From: Flavobacteriaceae bacterium UBA980 | GTDB taxonomy: Bacteria > Bacteroidota > Bacteroidia > Flavobacteriales > Flavobacteriaceae | Length of the DNA: 64,000 bases | Reading direction: 5' to 3' | Assembly: GCA_002292265.1 (NCBI GenBank) | Contig: DBBQ01000059.1 | Span: 1-64,000, forward strand | Part shown: positions 1-8,185 of the stretch, in pieces | How positions within the stretch are numbered: position 1 is the stretch's first letter | Layout of the letters: the number at the start of each line of letters is the position of its first letter | Program-made: the position numbers and the translations under genes | The notes under the pieces: model-generated | What the model saw: the letters and a program-made list of their open reading frames with translations, nothing else | Databases searched by the model: none | Told to the model about the DNA's origin: nothing

Positions 1-959
1 GCAAAAATTTCCATGTAGTACCAGGAGCGCGTTACTGCAATACGGTCTTTGTTGACTTGTTTCCAAGAAGCTCCACTATCATCTGATCGATAGACTCCTG
101 CTTGTGTTCCTTCAGCTTCCAGATTGAGGTAGACCCTTTTTGAATTTGCTCTGGAAACAGAAATCCCTGCTTTTCCCATCACTTCGGGCAACCCTTTTTC
201 TAATCGCGTCCAATCTGCACCCCCGTTTGTGGTTTTATAGATTCCAGAATCAGGTCCTCCAGAACGCATTTGCCAAGGGGTTCTTTTGTGATCCCACATA
301 GCAGCGTAAAGAATTCTAGGATTGTTCATGTCCATGCTCAAAGAGACAGCCCCTGCAAGTTCGTCGACATAAAGAACTTTTTGCCAGGTTTCTCCTCCAT
401 CTTCCGTTTTATAGACCCCGCGTTCTTTATTAGGTCCATACTGAGCGCCTTGCACAGCTACATAAAAAATATCTGGGTTCGACGGATGAATTTGAATATT
501 GGCAATATGTCTGGATTGCTCCAAACCGATATGCGTCCAAGTGGCTCCCGCATCTTCTGATTTATATACTCCGTCTCCCATAGAAGTCATCACACCCCGA
601 GCGGCGTGTTCTCCCATCCCGACCACAACCACACTGGGATCACTTTCCGAAACAGCTATAGCACCTACAGTCCCCGTTTTAAAATAACCATCAGAGATAT
701 TGTCCCATTGAATACCGTAGTCTTCTGTTTTCCAAACACCTCCTCCGGTGCTCCCCATATAAAATACATTGGGCTCTTTTACGACACCGGTAGAAGCAAC
801 ACTTCTTCCCCCTCTAAAGGGTCCAATATTCCTCCAACTGAGATTGTTGTAGGTCAAAGTTGTTGTGGCTTCTTTTTTCTTCGCTTTTCTCTTTTTTTGA
901 CTAAAACTTAATGTGGTGCTCATCAGAAGGACCAGCACTAAAGGAAACGTAATTCTCAT
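1..959 (-). CDS. BNR/VPS10-sortilin-like secreted protein, 3' end beyond window
   Basis: The visible 319 N-terminal residues start at ATG 959 and run off the left edge of the window. The protein begins with a signal peptide ([20 protein letters not shown]) and a short lysine-rich stretch, followed by repeated Asp-box/BNR motifs of the form [36 protein letters not shown] and [12 protein letters not shown]. Such repeats fold into a beta-propeller. Members of this Bacteroidota family are usually about 1000 residues long and are annotated as glycosyl hydrolase or VPS10 domain protein, but sialidase or other hydrolase activity is not shown here. It is probably exported. The substrate is unknown, and the C-terminus, which could carry a type IX sorting signal, is not visible. 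Confidence 0.85.
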   Translation of the reverse strand, partial: MRITFPLVLVLLMSTTLSFSQKKRKAKKKEATTTLTYNNLSWRNIGPFRGGRSVASTGVVKEPNVFYMGSTGGGVWKTEDYGIQWDNISDGYFKTGTVGAIAVSESDPSVVVVGMGEHAARGVMTSMGDGVYKSEDAGATWTHIGLEQSRHIANIQIHPSNPDIFYVAVQGAQYGPNKERGVYKTEDGGETWQKVLYVDELAGAVSLSMDMNNPRILYAAMWDHKRTPWQMRSGGPDSGIYKTTNGGADWTRLEKGLPEVMGKAGISVSRANSKRVYLNLEAEGTQAGVYRSDDSGASWKQVNKDRIAVTRSWYYMEIF

Positions 960-1042
960 AAATTCAATTTGAAATTCTTGGTTTTTTAAATATAGCCTTT
1001 ACAAGTTAGAAAAAAAGTAGAAAGCCTGTACAAAAAGAAACT

Positions 1043-1858
1043 TTATTCCACTTTGAGTCGAGTCCGAAAAAGTCTCGGTTTCTTTTTTTCCTCACTCTCA
1101 GAACTCATCCAAAATTCATCTTTCGAAATAATCTTCACTGCCTCTATTTGGGCGGGCTTAATTGGAATTGGATAGGTGTTGAGTTCTAAATTATCATATC
1201 CTCTTTTTGAAAAATTGGGTAATGTGTAAAAAAATTGATCTCCCTCGAAGTTATATCCTGTTAGAACCATCAGATCCTCCACTGCATTATAATCTGCCGC
1301 GGTGACTAAAGCACGCGTATCAACTACAGCTCTTGGTGTCAACACATAATCCCCAGCTACCTTCGGGAAGGTGTAAATTTCGGATTGGAGTGTTTTTCTG
1401 TTTTTTGAAAACAAGACCAGTTCCTCACCTACAACAGCGATTGCTTCGGCATCAAATTCGTTTCGAGGTTCTTTAGAAAAAGTGGTTTGTGCCTTATAAC
1501 GAATTGTAATCGTCCCTTTATGAAAAAAATGACGATCCAAAATATAGATCCTCAAATTTTCTCGTGTAGCATAATTATTCCCCGTATCTGCAATATAAAA
1601 ATGGTCAGAATCTGCGGTAATATCCTCCCAGTCTTTATGTTTCAGTTGGTTGAGTTTAATCTCCATTATTTTTTCTCCCTCTTGACTAATTATATAAAGT
1701 TTGGGTTGATCCCCCGAGTCATTGTGGGTAACCAAATACTCCCCAAAAACTTCCAGTCCTGAGGTTTCCTCAACAGATTTTGTCAACCAAATGGTTTCAA
1801 ATGAAATTTGGGCGGTACCCAAAAAAGAAAGGAAAAGAAAAACGGTAACGAATCGCAT
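1043..1858 (-). CDS. Secreted beta-propeller-like protein of unknown function
   Basis: I do not recognise a named family. The likely start is ATG 1858, because the protein then opens with a clean signal peptide (MRFVTVFLFLSFLGTAQ). An ATG seven codons upstream, at 1879, is also possible. The mature part has short repeated segments of the kind seen in propeller proteins (LVTHNDSGDQPKLYIIS, HFYIADTGNNYATRENLRIYILDR, LVLFSKNRKTLQSEIYTFP), with recurring Asp/Asn-Gly turns. It has no lipobox and no obvious catalytic motif. It follows the BNR protein gene only by position, since that gene lies downstream on the same strand. It is probably periplasmic or surface-exposed, which is inferred only from the signal peptide. 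Confidence 0.7.
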   Translation of the reverse strand: MRFVTVFLFLSFLGTAQISFETIWLTKSVEETSGLEVFGEYLVTHNDSGDQPKLYIISQEGEKIMEIKLNQLKHKDWEDITADSDHFYIADTGNNYATRENLRIYILDRHFFHKGTITIRYKAQTTFSKEPRNEFDAEAIAVVGEELVLFSKNRKTLQSEIYTFPKVAGDYVLTPRAVVDTRALVTAADYNAVEDLMVLTGYNFEGDQFFYTLPNFSKRGYDNLELNTYPIPIKPAQIEAVKIISKDEFWMSSESEEKKKPRLFRTRLKVE

Positions 1859-1973
1859 TGTAACTTCTATTTTTTGCAAGATACCTAATAAATATATTCG
1901 TTAAAGACGTATTAATTTTTATAACCTAAAATTAATCCCTTATTTTGATTTGGGTTCAATTTCAATTTTAACA

Positions 1974-2648
1974 ATGAAAAAAAATCGATTCTATATTTTA
2001 GGGCTTCTTTTGATTTATTTTACGTCCTGTCAAAAAGAAATTAAACGCCAGAGTTATCTCGCATTGGGTGACAGTTACACCATTGGGGAACGGGTGAAAG
2101 AAAACCAACGCTGGCCCATGCAACTGGCGGACTCTTTAGCTCAAAAAAGTGTTTTTTTGGAAACCCCAGAAATCATTGCAAAAACAGGTTGGACAACCGA
2201 TGAACTTAAAAGTGGAATTGACGATTCCAGTCTAAATTACCCCTACGATTGGATTTCTTTATTAATTGGAGTCAACAATCAATACCGTGGAAGAAGCATT
2301 GAAGAATTTCGTAATGAGTTTGAAGTTTTACTTTCCGAAGCCATTACTTTCAGTGGTAACCGAAGAGAACGCGTATTTGTTGTTTCGATCCCCGACTGGG
2401 GTGTGATGCCTTTTGCCAAAGAACGAGATCAGGAACAGATCGCTACGGAAATTGACAATTTTAATCAAGTAATTTACGAACTGTGTGCCATTGAAGAAAT
2501 TGAATTTATTGACATCACCCCCTTATCAAGAAAAATAGATCTCCATCCCGATTGGGTCGCTGAAGACAGCCTTCATCCCAGTGGAAAACAATATGCCGCT
2601 TGGGTTCAAGAAATTCTTCCTTTCTTTTTAAATCAAAATTATGAGTGA
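1974..2648 (+). CDS. SGNH/GDSL-family hydrolase lipoprotein
   Basis: This is a serine esterase/lipase-type hydrolase. Block I is GDSYTIGE with the nucleophile Ser, block III is GVNNQ with the oxyanion-hole Asn, and the C-terminal block V is DSLHPSG with the catalytic Asp and His. ATG 1974 gives a lipoprotein signal peptide, MKKNRFYILGLLLIYFTSC, whose Cys is the expected lipidation site. An upstream TTG at 1950 is less likely. The length (224 residues) fits a single SGNH domain. The last 8 bases overlap the start of kynureninase, so the two are probably co-transcribed. The substrate is not evident. Confidence 0.85.
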   Translation: MKKNRFYILGLLLIYFTSCQKEIKRQSYLALGDSYTIGERVKENQRWPMQLADSLAQKSVFLETPEIIAKTGWTTDELKSGIDDSSLNYPYDWISLLIGVNNQYRGRSIEEFRNEFEVLLSEAITFSGNRRERVFVVSIPDWGVMPFAKERDQEQIATEIDNFNQVIYELCAIEEIEFIDITPLSRKIDLHPDWVAEDSLHPSGKQYAAWVQEILPFFLNQNYE

Positions 2649-3906
2649 ATTTCAAGCCGCCCAAGCCTTAGACAAAAAAGATCCTCTGGCGGAATTTAGA
2701 ACGCATTTTGTATTGACACCAAATGAAATCTACCTGGATGGAAACTCCTTGGGAAAGCTTCCTAAAGCTGCCCAAAAAGCAGTGCAAGACACCGTTGCTA
2801 AGCAATGGGGAGAAAGGCTCATTCGCAGTTGGAATGAAGCCTGGCTGGAATTACCCTCACGATTGGCTGAAAAATACGCAAAGCTGCTCCAGGTCTCAAA
2901 AGAAGAGGTCATTATTGGAGAATCTACCTCTGTTCGGTTGTACCAAGTGCTCCATGCTCTTGCAAAGTCTGACTTATCTCCAAAACATCTGGGAACCGAC
3001 AACCTAAACTTTCCAACCGATCTTTATGTCATGGAAGGGATTGCTCAGGATTTTTCATTCGGTGAAATGACTCAAATTGACTATGGCCAAGAGGTTGAGG
3101 CTGATTTAGAAATTCTCAAGACCACCATTAAAGAAAAACCTGGAATTTATTGTTTGAGTTTGGTTAGCTATAAAAGTTCGTATTTGTATCCTATGAAAGT
3201 GCTCAATTTATGGGCTGAACAACACCGCAGTATTCTTGTTTGGGACCTCAGCCATGCAGTGGGTGCTGTAACGATCGACCTAAAAGAGACGGCAACCAAA
3301 ATTGCTGTTGGTTGCAGTTATAAATACATGAATGGGGGGCCAGGAGCTCCTGCTTTTTTGTTTATTCAAAAAGCACTGCAAAGAAAACTTGCTAATCCTA
3401 TTCAAGGATGGTTTGGCCATAAAAATCCGTTTGCTTTTGAATCGGATTATCATCCAAATCAGGGTATTGACCGATTTGCTTCGGGCACGCCTCCCATACT
3501 ATCACTTCAAGCAATGGAAGCTGGGGTGGACCTCGCTTTAAAAGCAGGCATCAAAAACATTAGAAAAAAAAGTGTACTTCAATCCGAGTTTTTTTTAGAA
3601 GGGGTTCGAGAAAAATTACTCCCCTTGGGCTATCAATTGGAAAGTCCTACAGATCCTGAATGTAGAGGATCTCACGTAACTTTGTCACACCCTGCCTCAT
3701 GGCAAATTTGTCAAGGCTTACTTCAGGGAACTTCTAAGGATTCTAAAATCATCCCTGATTTTAGACCTCCTCATTTTATTCGATTTGCAATGACACCCCT
3801 ATACACTTGTTTTGAAGAGCTTCAAAAAGTTATCTTTAGACTTGAATCCATTGTGCTGACAAAGGAATATCAAAAGTTTAAAACAAATAAACCTCGGGTT
3901 ACTTGA
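2641..3906 (+). CDS. kynU: Kynureninase
   Basis: This PLP-dependent enzyme cleaves kynurenine to anthranilate and alanine, or 3-hydroxykynurenine to 3-hydroxyanthranilate, in tryptophan breakdown. The fold-type I landmarks are visible: WDLSHAVGAV with the PLP-ring-binding Asp at about residue 202, and GCSYKYMNGGPGAPAF with the Schiff-base Lys at about residue 228. Also typical is the early segment EIYLDGNSLG. The length of 421 residues is normal. The ATG overlaps the upstream hydrolase gene by 8 bases. No other tryptophan-catabolic gene is visible in this window, so the partners must lie elsewhere. Confidence 0.95.
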   Translation: MSEFQAAQALDKKDPLAEFRTHFVLTPNEIYLDGNSLGKLPKAAQKAVQDTVAKQWGERLIRSWNEAWLELPSRLAEKYAKLLQVSKEEVIIGESTSVRLYQVLHALAKSDLSPKHLGTDNLNFPTDLYVMEGIAQDFSFGEMTQIDYGQEVEADLEILKTTIKEKPGIYCLSLVSYKSSYLYPMKVLNLWAEQHRSILVWDLSHAVGAVTIDLKETATKIAVGCSYKYMNGGPGAPAFLFIQKALQRKLANPIQGWFGHKNPFAFESDYHPNQGIDRFASGTPPILSLQAMEAGVDLALKAGIKNIRKKSVLQSEFFLEGVREKLLPLGYQLESPTDPECRGSHVTLSHPASWQICQGLLQGTSKDSKIIPDFRPPHFIRFAMTPLYTCFEELQKVIFRLESIVLTKEYQKFKTNKPRVT

Positions 3907-3910
3907 TTTC

Positions 3911-3944
3911 AAAAAAAAAGCCTTCAGGAAGTATTCCCAAAGGC
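3911..3944 (-). terminator. Minus-strand intrinsic terminator with no adjacent minus-strand gene
   Basis: Read on the minus strand, a hairpin (GCCTT 3920-3924 with AAGGC 3940-3944, inner stem GGAA 3927-3930 with TTCC 3934-3937, loop GTA) is followed directly by nine T residues. The plus strand has no T-run, so this looks like a minus-strand terminator. The nearest minus-strand gene ends about 340 bases upstream, at 4287. Confidence 0.6.
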
Positions 3945-4181
3945 CATAACCATAAACCAATCCATTATTAAAGAATTGATTTAATAAAAATACTAAAAAT
4001 TTAAATAAAAGAAAGATTCTAAAGCTAAAATTATTAACAATTAAGTAATCTTAAACATTATTATTGTTTACTAAATTTTTATTGTAAAAAAACAAGCTTT
4101 AAGGGGGAAAAGTGTCTCCTAAAGTCTTAAATCTTGATTTTTAAATAACCTTGGGGTAACCTAAAAAAAATTGACCTTTTT

Positions 4182-4205
4182 TAATTTTGGACTCAATTAT
4201 TTTTG
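4182..4205 (+). promoter_or_regulatory. Possible promoter -7 boxes before the 4209 micro-ORF
   Basis: TAATTTTG (4182-4189) matches the Bacteroidota -7 consensus TAnnTTTG. A second match, TATTTTTG (4198-4205), lies only 3 bases before the ATG. No good -33 element is seen, so only the first box is a reasonable promoter candidate with a short leader. Confidence 0.35.
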
Positions 4206-4208
4206 GGA

Positions 4209-4286
4209 ATGCGTTATTTAAAATCACTTGGATATATTTTCGGCTTTTTTTATTGGGTTATCCTAGGCCGGCACATCGAAAACTAG
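4209..4286 (+). CDS. Putative 25-residue single-pass membrane protein
   Basis: A 25-codon frame begins at ATG 4209 and ends with TAG at 4286, immediately beside the stop of the convergent SET gene. The product has a basic N-terminus (MRYLK), an aromatic-rich hydrophobic core (LGYIFGFFYWVILG) and a polar tail (RHIEN), the layout of a small single-span membrane protein. The frame is less AT-rich than the DNA before it, and a promoter-like box precedes it. I do not recognise the family. It could be a chance frame, and conservation in related genomes would decide. Confidence 0.45.
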   Translation: MRYLKSLGYIFGFFYWVILGRHIEN

Positions 4287-4655
4287 CTATTGGGTAGCCT
4301 CATATTCCAATTCCCAATTGGGGTTGTCTAGCTTGTTAATGACATACTTAACCGTGATTTCTTCACCTTGTGCAATATCTTTTGAAGTACTTATTCGAAT
4401 GTGTTTCAGTTTTCCTATCTCGGGGTCTTCTTCAGAAAAGACCGCTTCACAATTTGGAATTTCGTGATGGTTTATAAAAGCCCCAAGAGGAAGTCTAATG
4501 TAATGGTCCGCAAAGCGAGGGTCAAATAAGTGTGTCATTCCCAAGTCGGTCCCTGAGGGGATTTTACGCAACGCGAAAAGACCTAGCCCATCGATCTTAC
4601 TGGAACGTATGGTCAAAAAGTCGGGTAGCGGTCGCCAGTTACTATTTTTAATCAT
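4287..4655 (-). CDS. Small SET-domain protein (putative lysine methyltransferase)
   Basis: This is a stand-alone SET domain of 122 residues. It has the N-terminal segment KIDGLGLFALRKIPSG, the motif FINHHEIPNCE (residues 60-70), which corresponds to the AdoMet-binding RFxNHSxxPN, and GEEITVKY (97-104), which matches the GEEIxxxY motif with the catalytic Tyr. The family usually has NHS where this protein has NHH. No flanking pre-SET or post-SET zinc cysteines are present. Bacterial SET proteins can methylate lysines of proteins, but the target is unknown. The gene stands alone, convergent with the 4209 micro-ORF. Confidence 0.85.
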   Translation of the reverse strand: MIKNSNWRPLPDFLTIRSSKIDGLGLFALRKIPSGTDLGMTHLFDPRFADHYIRLPLGAFINHHEIPNCEAVFSEEDPEIGKLKHIRISTSKDIAQGEEITVKYVINKLDNPNWELEYEATQ

Positions 4656-4694
4656 CCCACATTGTATTTGAAATAAAAATATAAAAAATCTATT

Positions 4695-5807
4695 CTATCG
4701 AACTATAAAAGTATGCTCAAGTACTTTTTTGGGTCCCGTGATCGCATTCAATATCCGAAAAGGAAGCTCAACAGTGGTTTTCTTTTGTTGGGTTTTCACT
4801 AAAAGTGTGATCATACTGTTTGCAGGGATTATAAAAGCGGAGGCTCTTTGGTGAAAACTAAGGGCCCCCGTGTATTCCAGATGAAAAGGGGCTGCACTTT
4901 TATTGGTGACTTCCACCTCCATAATGGTTTTCTCTCCTCTGTATTGGGGCGAAACAAATGTTAGATTTTGTGCTACAAGTTTTTCAAGATGTATTTTTTT
5001 ACCAATCAATAAATCCTCAAACCAGACTACCGTAGCTCCCTCAAATAGGGCTTTTTTCAGCGCTTCTTGGCTTTTGTTTTCAACATACACAAAAGTCATG
5101 GGTCGGTGTCCCCCTTGTGCGATATGATGAGCCCAATCGGTTAGTCCGTGAATGTCTGAAGTACCTAAAATAGTCAATCCGTTTTCTAGTGCTATCTGAA
5201 GTGCTTCTTCTGAAAAGGTAGTTTCATTGACCACTTCTATGCCGTGCAATAACTTTTCTTGAATCAAATAGTTATGAAAAGGCTCCAAACGTGCTATGCC
5301 ATCTTTTCGGTGAGCATCCCAATTGGGGTGGTTCCAAAAAACAAAAGCTTTTTGTTTATTTGCCGCTTGAATTCCAGAAAGGGAATCCTTGTGAAGTAAG
5401 GCATTGGCATCCTTGACAAAAACTGCATTGATATGTCCTGGAGGCATCTCTCGGGTGATCTCTGAACCGTTGATGACCTGTAACTTTTCTCCCTCTCGAA
5501 TCATTCCGTTGGCAATAGTGTAGGAACGATTGCGGTCTGGATGGGGAATGTCTTTTGCATGGGGTTGATATTCCAAATGCTCCGTCATAGCGATCAAATC
5601 CAAGCCTTCTCTTCGCGCTTCTTCAACCCGAATACTAGGCCATACCGCTCCATCAGAAAAAACAGTATGAATATGTAAATCTGTACTCAACCACTGGTGT
5701 TCCGATTCTGCTGTAAAAAAAGGCTGTTGCCCCTGTACTAGAAAACCTAAAAAGAAAAGGAGTAAAGTTGAAGATGTGGAGAATGAATTAAATTTCATAC
5801 GATTCAT
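4695..5807 (-). CDS. Secreted PHP-domain metal-dependent phosphoesterase-like protein
   Basis: The PHP motifs are clear: LHIHTVFSDG near the N-terminus (the first metal-binding HxH), then MTEHLEY, NHPNW and a late GTSDIHG. These histidines and aspartates usually bind a trinuclear metal site. A signal peptide (LLLFFLGFLVQGQ) indicates export. Translation starts at ATG 5807 or at ATG 5798, three codons later. The C-terminal 110 or so residues look like a beta-sandwich extension. The substrate is unknown. Relatives are annotated as histidinol-phosphatase-like, but a secreted protein would not act in histidine synthesis. The DUF2490 gene lies 30 bases upstream on the same strand. Confidence 0.8.
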   Translation of the reverse strand: MNRMKFNSFSTSSTLLLFFLGFLVQGQQPFFTAESEHQWLSTDLHIHTVFSDGAVWPSIRVEEARREGLDLIAMTEHLEYQPHAKDIPHPDRNRSYTIANGMIREGEKLQVINGSEITREMPPGHINAVFVKDANALLHKDSLSGIQAANKQKAFVFWNHPNWDAHRKDGIARLEPFHNYLIQEKLLHGIEVVNETTFSEEALQIALENGLTILGTSDIHGLTDWAHHIAQGGHRPMTFVYVENKSQEALKKALFEGATVVWFEDLLIGKKIHLEKLVAQNLTFVSPQYRGEKTIMEVEVTNKSAAPFHLEYTGALSFHQRASAFIIPANSMITLLVKTQQKKTTVELPFRILNAITGPKKVLEHTFIVR

Positions 5808-5836
5808 TTGGATTAAAGTTTCCTTTAAAAATAGGC

Positions 5837-6559
5837 TTAAAATTTATAAAACAGTATCGTATTCCATAATCTGTTCTTTAAATAATTGTTAGCAGACTTT
5901 AAAATGTTGTTTTTTTGAAATCCAGAAACCAGGCTAAGTTGCTCACTAAATTTGAAACGAAACCCTAAAAAGGTCCAATTCTGATTAAATTTATAAGGAA
6001 TACCATTCGGGTTCATAATCGTAAAGATTTCATCGTAAGCGACAAAATTCCACAACACTTTGGCATCGGGTTTGGACAACGTTTTTTGATAGGTCAATCG
6101 GAATCTCAATCGGCTAGAAAAGTCAAAACTCCGTAAACTTTTGTCCCGCTGAAGGGGGCGTTCTTCTTGGAAACGATGTTCCAAACGAATCCAAGTGCTA
6201 AAAGATGATTTTTTTAAAGGTACACTCACCTGTACTTGTTCCCAAATATTGTGTTCTGTTCTTACTCTAGGGTCTGCAGTAACATCTTGATCAAAATTTT
6301 TAAGGTAAGAATAGCCCCCACGCCAGGAAACGTATTTTGATGCTTTATAAGACAGTTGAGGTCTAAAAATTTGTTGATTCCAAACATTAAAATAGGAGAT
6401 GGTTCGAAAATGGAGTTCTGTCCGTAAACTCAGCTTATCGGAGAGAGGAAAATCCAAAAAAGTAGCATTCCATATTCCATTGACCTTGTCGTATTCTTGT
6501 GCACTTAGGGTATATATCGATCCTAGTAGGAGTAGTAAAGCTAGGTTCTTTTTTATCAT
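5837..6559 (-). CDS. DUF2490 outer-membrane beta-barrel protein
   Basis: After a signal peptide (MIKKNLALLLLLGSIYTLSAQ) comes an alternating beta-strand pattern rich in aromatic residues, ending in LWNTILFYKF with a terminal Phe, as expected of an outer-membrane barrel. The early segment WNATFLDFPLSDKLSLRTEL is typical of DUF2490. Length is 240 residues. Its function is unknown. It sits 5 bases downstream of the thioesterase gene and upstream of the PHP gene, so the three may form one transcript. Confidence 0.8.
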   Translation of the reverse strand: MIKKNLALLLLLGSIYTLSAQEYDKVNGIWNATFLDFPLSDKLSLRTELHFRTISYFNVWNQQIFRPQLSYKASKYVSWRGGYSYLKNFDQDVTADPRVRTEHNIWEQVQVSVPLKKSSFSTWIRLEHRFQEERPLQRDKSLRSFDFSSRLRFRLTYQKTLSKPDAKVLWNFVAYDEIFTIMNPNGIPYKFNQNWTFLGFRFKFSEQLSLVSGFQKNNILKSANNYLKNRLWNTILFYKF

Positions 6560-6564
6560 CGTTC

Positions 6565-7425
6565 TTATTTGTATTTACGCATTAATCCTTCTTGAGTAAC
6601 GGAGGCTACCATTGCTCCTTTTTTGTCAAAAATACTGCCTCTAGCAAAACCACGCGCATTGGAGGCACTGGGGCTTTCAATAGCATACAACAACCAGTCG
6701 TCTATCTTGAAATCTCGATGAAACCACAAGGCGTGATCTAAGCTGGCATAGTACATTTTTTCGTGTTGTAGTTTTTCTCTGTGAGGCAACGTGGCAGAAA
6801 GTAAAAGACTGTAGTCTGAAGCAAAAGCTAAAATCTGATGTTGCAAAGCAAGATCAGCATTGATCTTGTCTTTTATCCGAAACCAAATATGTGCCAAAGG
6901 CAATGAATTTTGAGTTTGCAAATAAATAGCTTTATCTACAGGTTTAAATTCGAAAATCTGAGGATGCGCCTTCATTAGTCTATGAAAACGTTCGGGGTCT
7001 TGGTGTTGCAGACCTTCTGCCTGTTGAATGTCCGTCAGCAGCAGCTCTGGTGTCAACACATTGGGCATGGGAATCTGATGACTCTCTCCTTCTTCTTTAA
7101 TGTGGAAAGAAGCTGCCATATTAAAAATAGCTTTCCCTTTTTGAAAAGCGACGACACGGCGCGTGGTAAAACTTCTTCCATCTCGGATGGCATCCACATG
7201 AAAATCAATCGGTATATTGATGTCTCCACCTAGAATGAAATACCCGTGCATGGAGTGCGCAATCCGATCTTTTGGAACCGTCTGGTATGCCGCGTGAAGC
7301 GACTGACCCAATACTTGACCCCCAAAAACACGTCCCCATGCGGTTTTGTAATTTTGACCGACAAAATGGTACTCGTCTTTTCTTTCTAGAGTCAGTAAAT
7401 CAATTAGTTCCTTGCTCGTAATCAT
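6565..7425 (-). CDS. tesB: Acyl-CoA thioesterase II
   Basis: This double-hotdog enzyme hydrolyses acyl-CoA to free fatty acid and CoA in the cytoplasm. Its 286 residues are the normal length for TesB. The N-terminal hotdog carries WGRVFGGQVLGQSLHAA and the C-terminal one HALWFHRDFKIDDWLLY. The ending ASVTQEGLMR is a close variant of the family's ASVAQEGLIR, with the catalytic Gln. ATG 7425 fits the normal N-terminus. The downstream DUF2490 gene is only 5 bases away. Confidence 0.93.
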   Translation of the reverse strand: MITSKELIDLLTLERKDEYHFVGQNYKTAWGRVFGGQVLGQSLHAAYQTVPKDRIAHSMHGYFILGGDINIPIDFHVDAIRDGRSFTTRRVVAFQKGKAIFNMAASFHIKEEGESHQIPMPNVLTPELLLTDIQQAEGLQHQDPERFHRLMKAHPQIFEFKPVDKAIYLQTQNSLPLAHIWFRIKDKINADLALQHQILAFASDYSLLLSATLPHREKLQHEKMYYASLDHALWFHRDFKIDDWLLYAIESPSASNARGFARGSIFDKKGAMVASVTQEGLMRKYK

Positions 7426-7509
7426 AATTTTTTTGCTAAAAACAGAATCTCTGGATATAGAATCGTCCAGCTTTGGTTGGAGTTTTTATCTCGGGAGGGC
7501 TAGATTGTT

Positions 7510-8166
7510 TTAATTCACTCGTTGGGTCCAAACTTCATACATAGGGTCCCCCTTGCTGCTTTTCCCCTGATGATGCCAGTCCACTCCTTTGATACTGTAT
7601 TGAAACGGAAGGACACGACCTACACTTGTATTGTTTCGAGAAAAGAATTCAATATTTTCCGTGTAGATCCCGTTTTGGGCAGTGTAAAACCCACCTCCTG
7701 AACCAAAGAACTGGAAAGTCTCCGTGTTAAAGGCAATCCACTGGAAATGCCCATCTTGGAGAAATTTCATGGTCTTTCTAGGTCTTGACGTATCTCTTCT
7801 CCGTACACCTTCATCGGTCATTCTACCCGCCATAAGCCATTTCCCATTTAAGTCGATCGCTTTAGCGTTGGATTTTTTCCAAGTTTCTGTCCAAACCAGT
7901 TCCAAGGCTTTGATGCTGTCATTTTCATAGTTGGAATTGAACTCTAGAGCAACATCAAAGGTCTTGCCCTCCTTGGTGTAAAACCCTCCCCGAGTTAGGA
8001 TAAACTCCGCTGGGTCTGAAACAAATTGAGTTTCGACAAGATAATTTTCATCAATCATGATTCTGTGGGTGATCGTTTTCCCTTCCTTTTCAGAGCTAAA
8101 TGTATACACTTGAGCGTTTGAAAAGAAAAAAGAAAGGCACACAATTAAAAGGATTCTTATGTTCAT
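7510..8166 (-). CDS. Secreted protein of unknown function, lipocalin-like size
   Basis: A signal peptide (MNIRILLIVCLSFFFSNAQ) is followed by about 200 residues with many beta-strand-like segments, including LNGKWLMAGRMTDEG and HFQWIAFNTETFQFFGSGGG. Similar proteins in flavobacteria carry only the label membrane or secreted protein. I see no catalytic motif and no lipobox. It lies 19 bases downstream of the M20 amidohydrolase gene, so the two are probably co-transcribed. Confidence 0.65.
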   Translation of the reverse strand: MNIRILLIVCLSFFFSNAQVYTFSSEKEGKTITHRIMIDENYLVETQFVSDPAEFILTRGGFYTKEGKTFDVALEFNSNYENDSIKALELVWTETWKKSNAKAIDLNGKWLMAGRMTDEGVRRRDTSRPRKTMKFLQDGHFQWIAFNTETFQFFGSGGGFYTAQNGIYTENIEFFSRNNTSVGRVLPFQYSIKGVDWHHQGKSSKGDPMYEVWTQRVN

Positions 8167-8185
8167 AATATGAGGTTTTACAAGG

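Larger units (their letters stand above)
3907..4208. other. AT-rich intergenic stretch of about 300 bases
   Basis: Apart from the terminator near kynU, this very AT-rich stretch holds no convincing gene. A 13-codon minus-strand frame (3924-3965, MDWFMVMAFGNTS) ends inside the terminator stem. A perfect TAnnTTTG box (TAATTTTG) lies at 4182-4189 on the plus strand, just ahead of the 25-codon frame at 4209. Confidence 0.5.
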
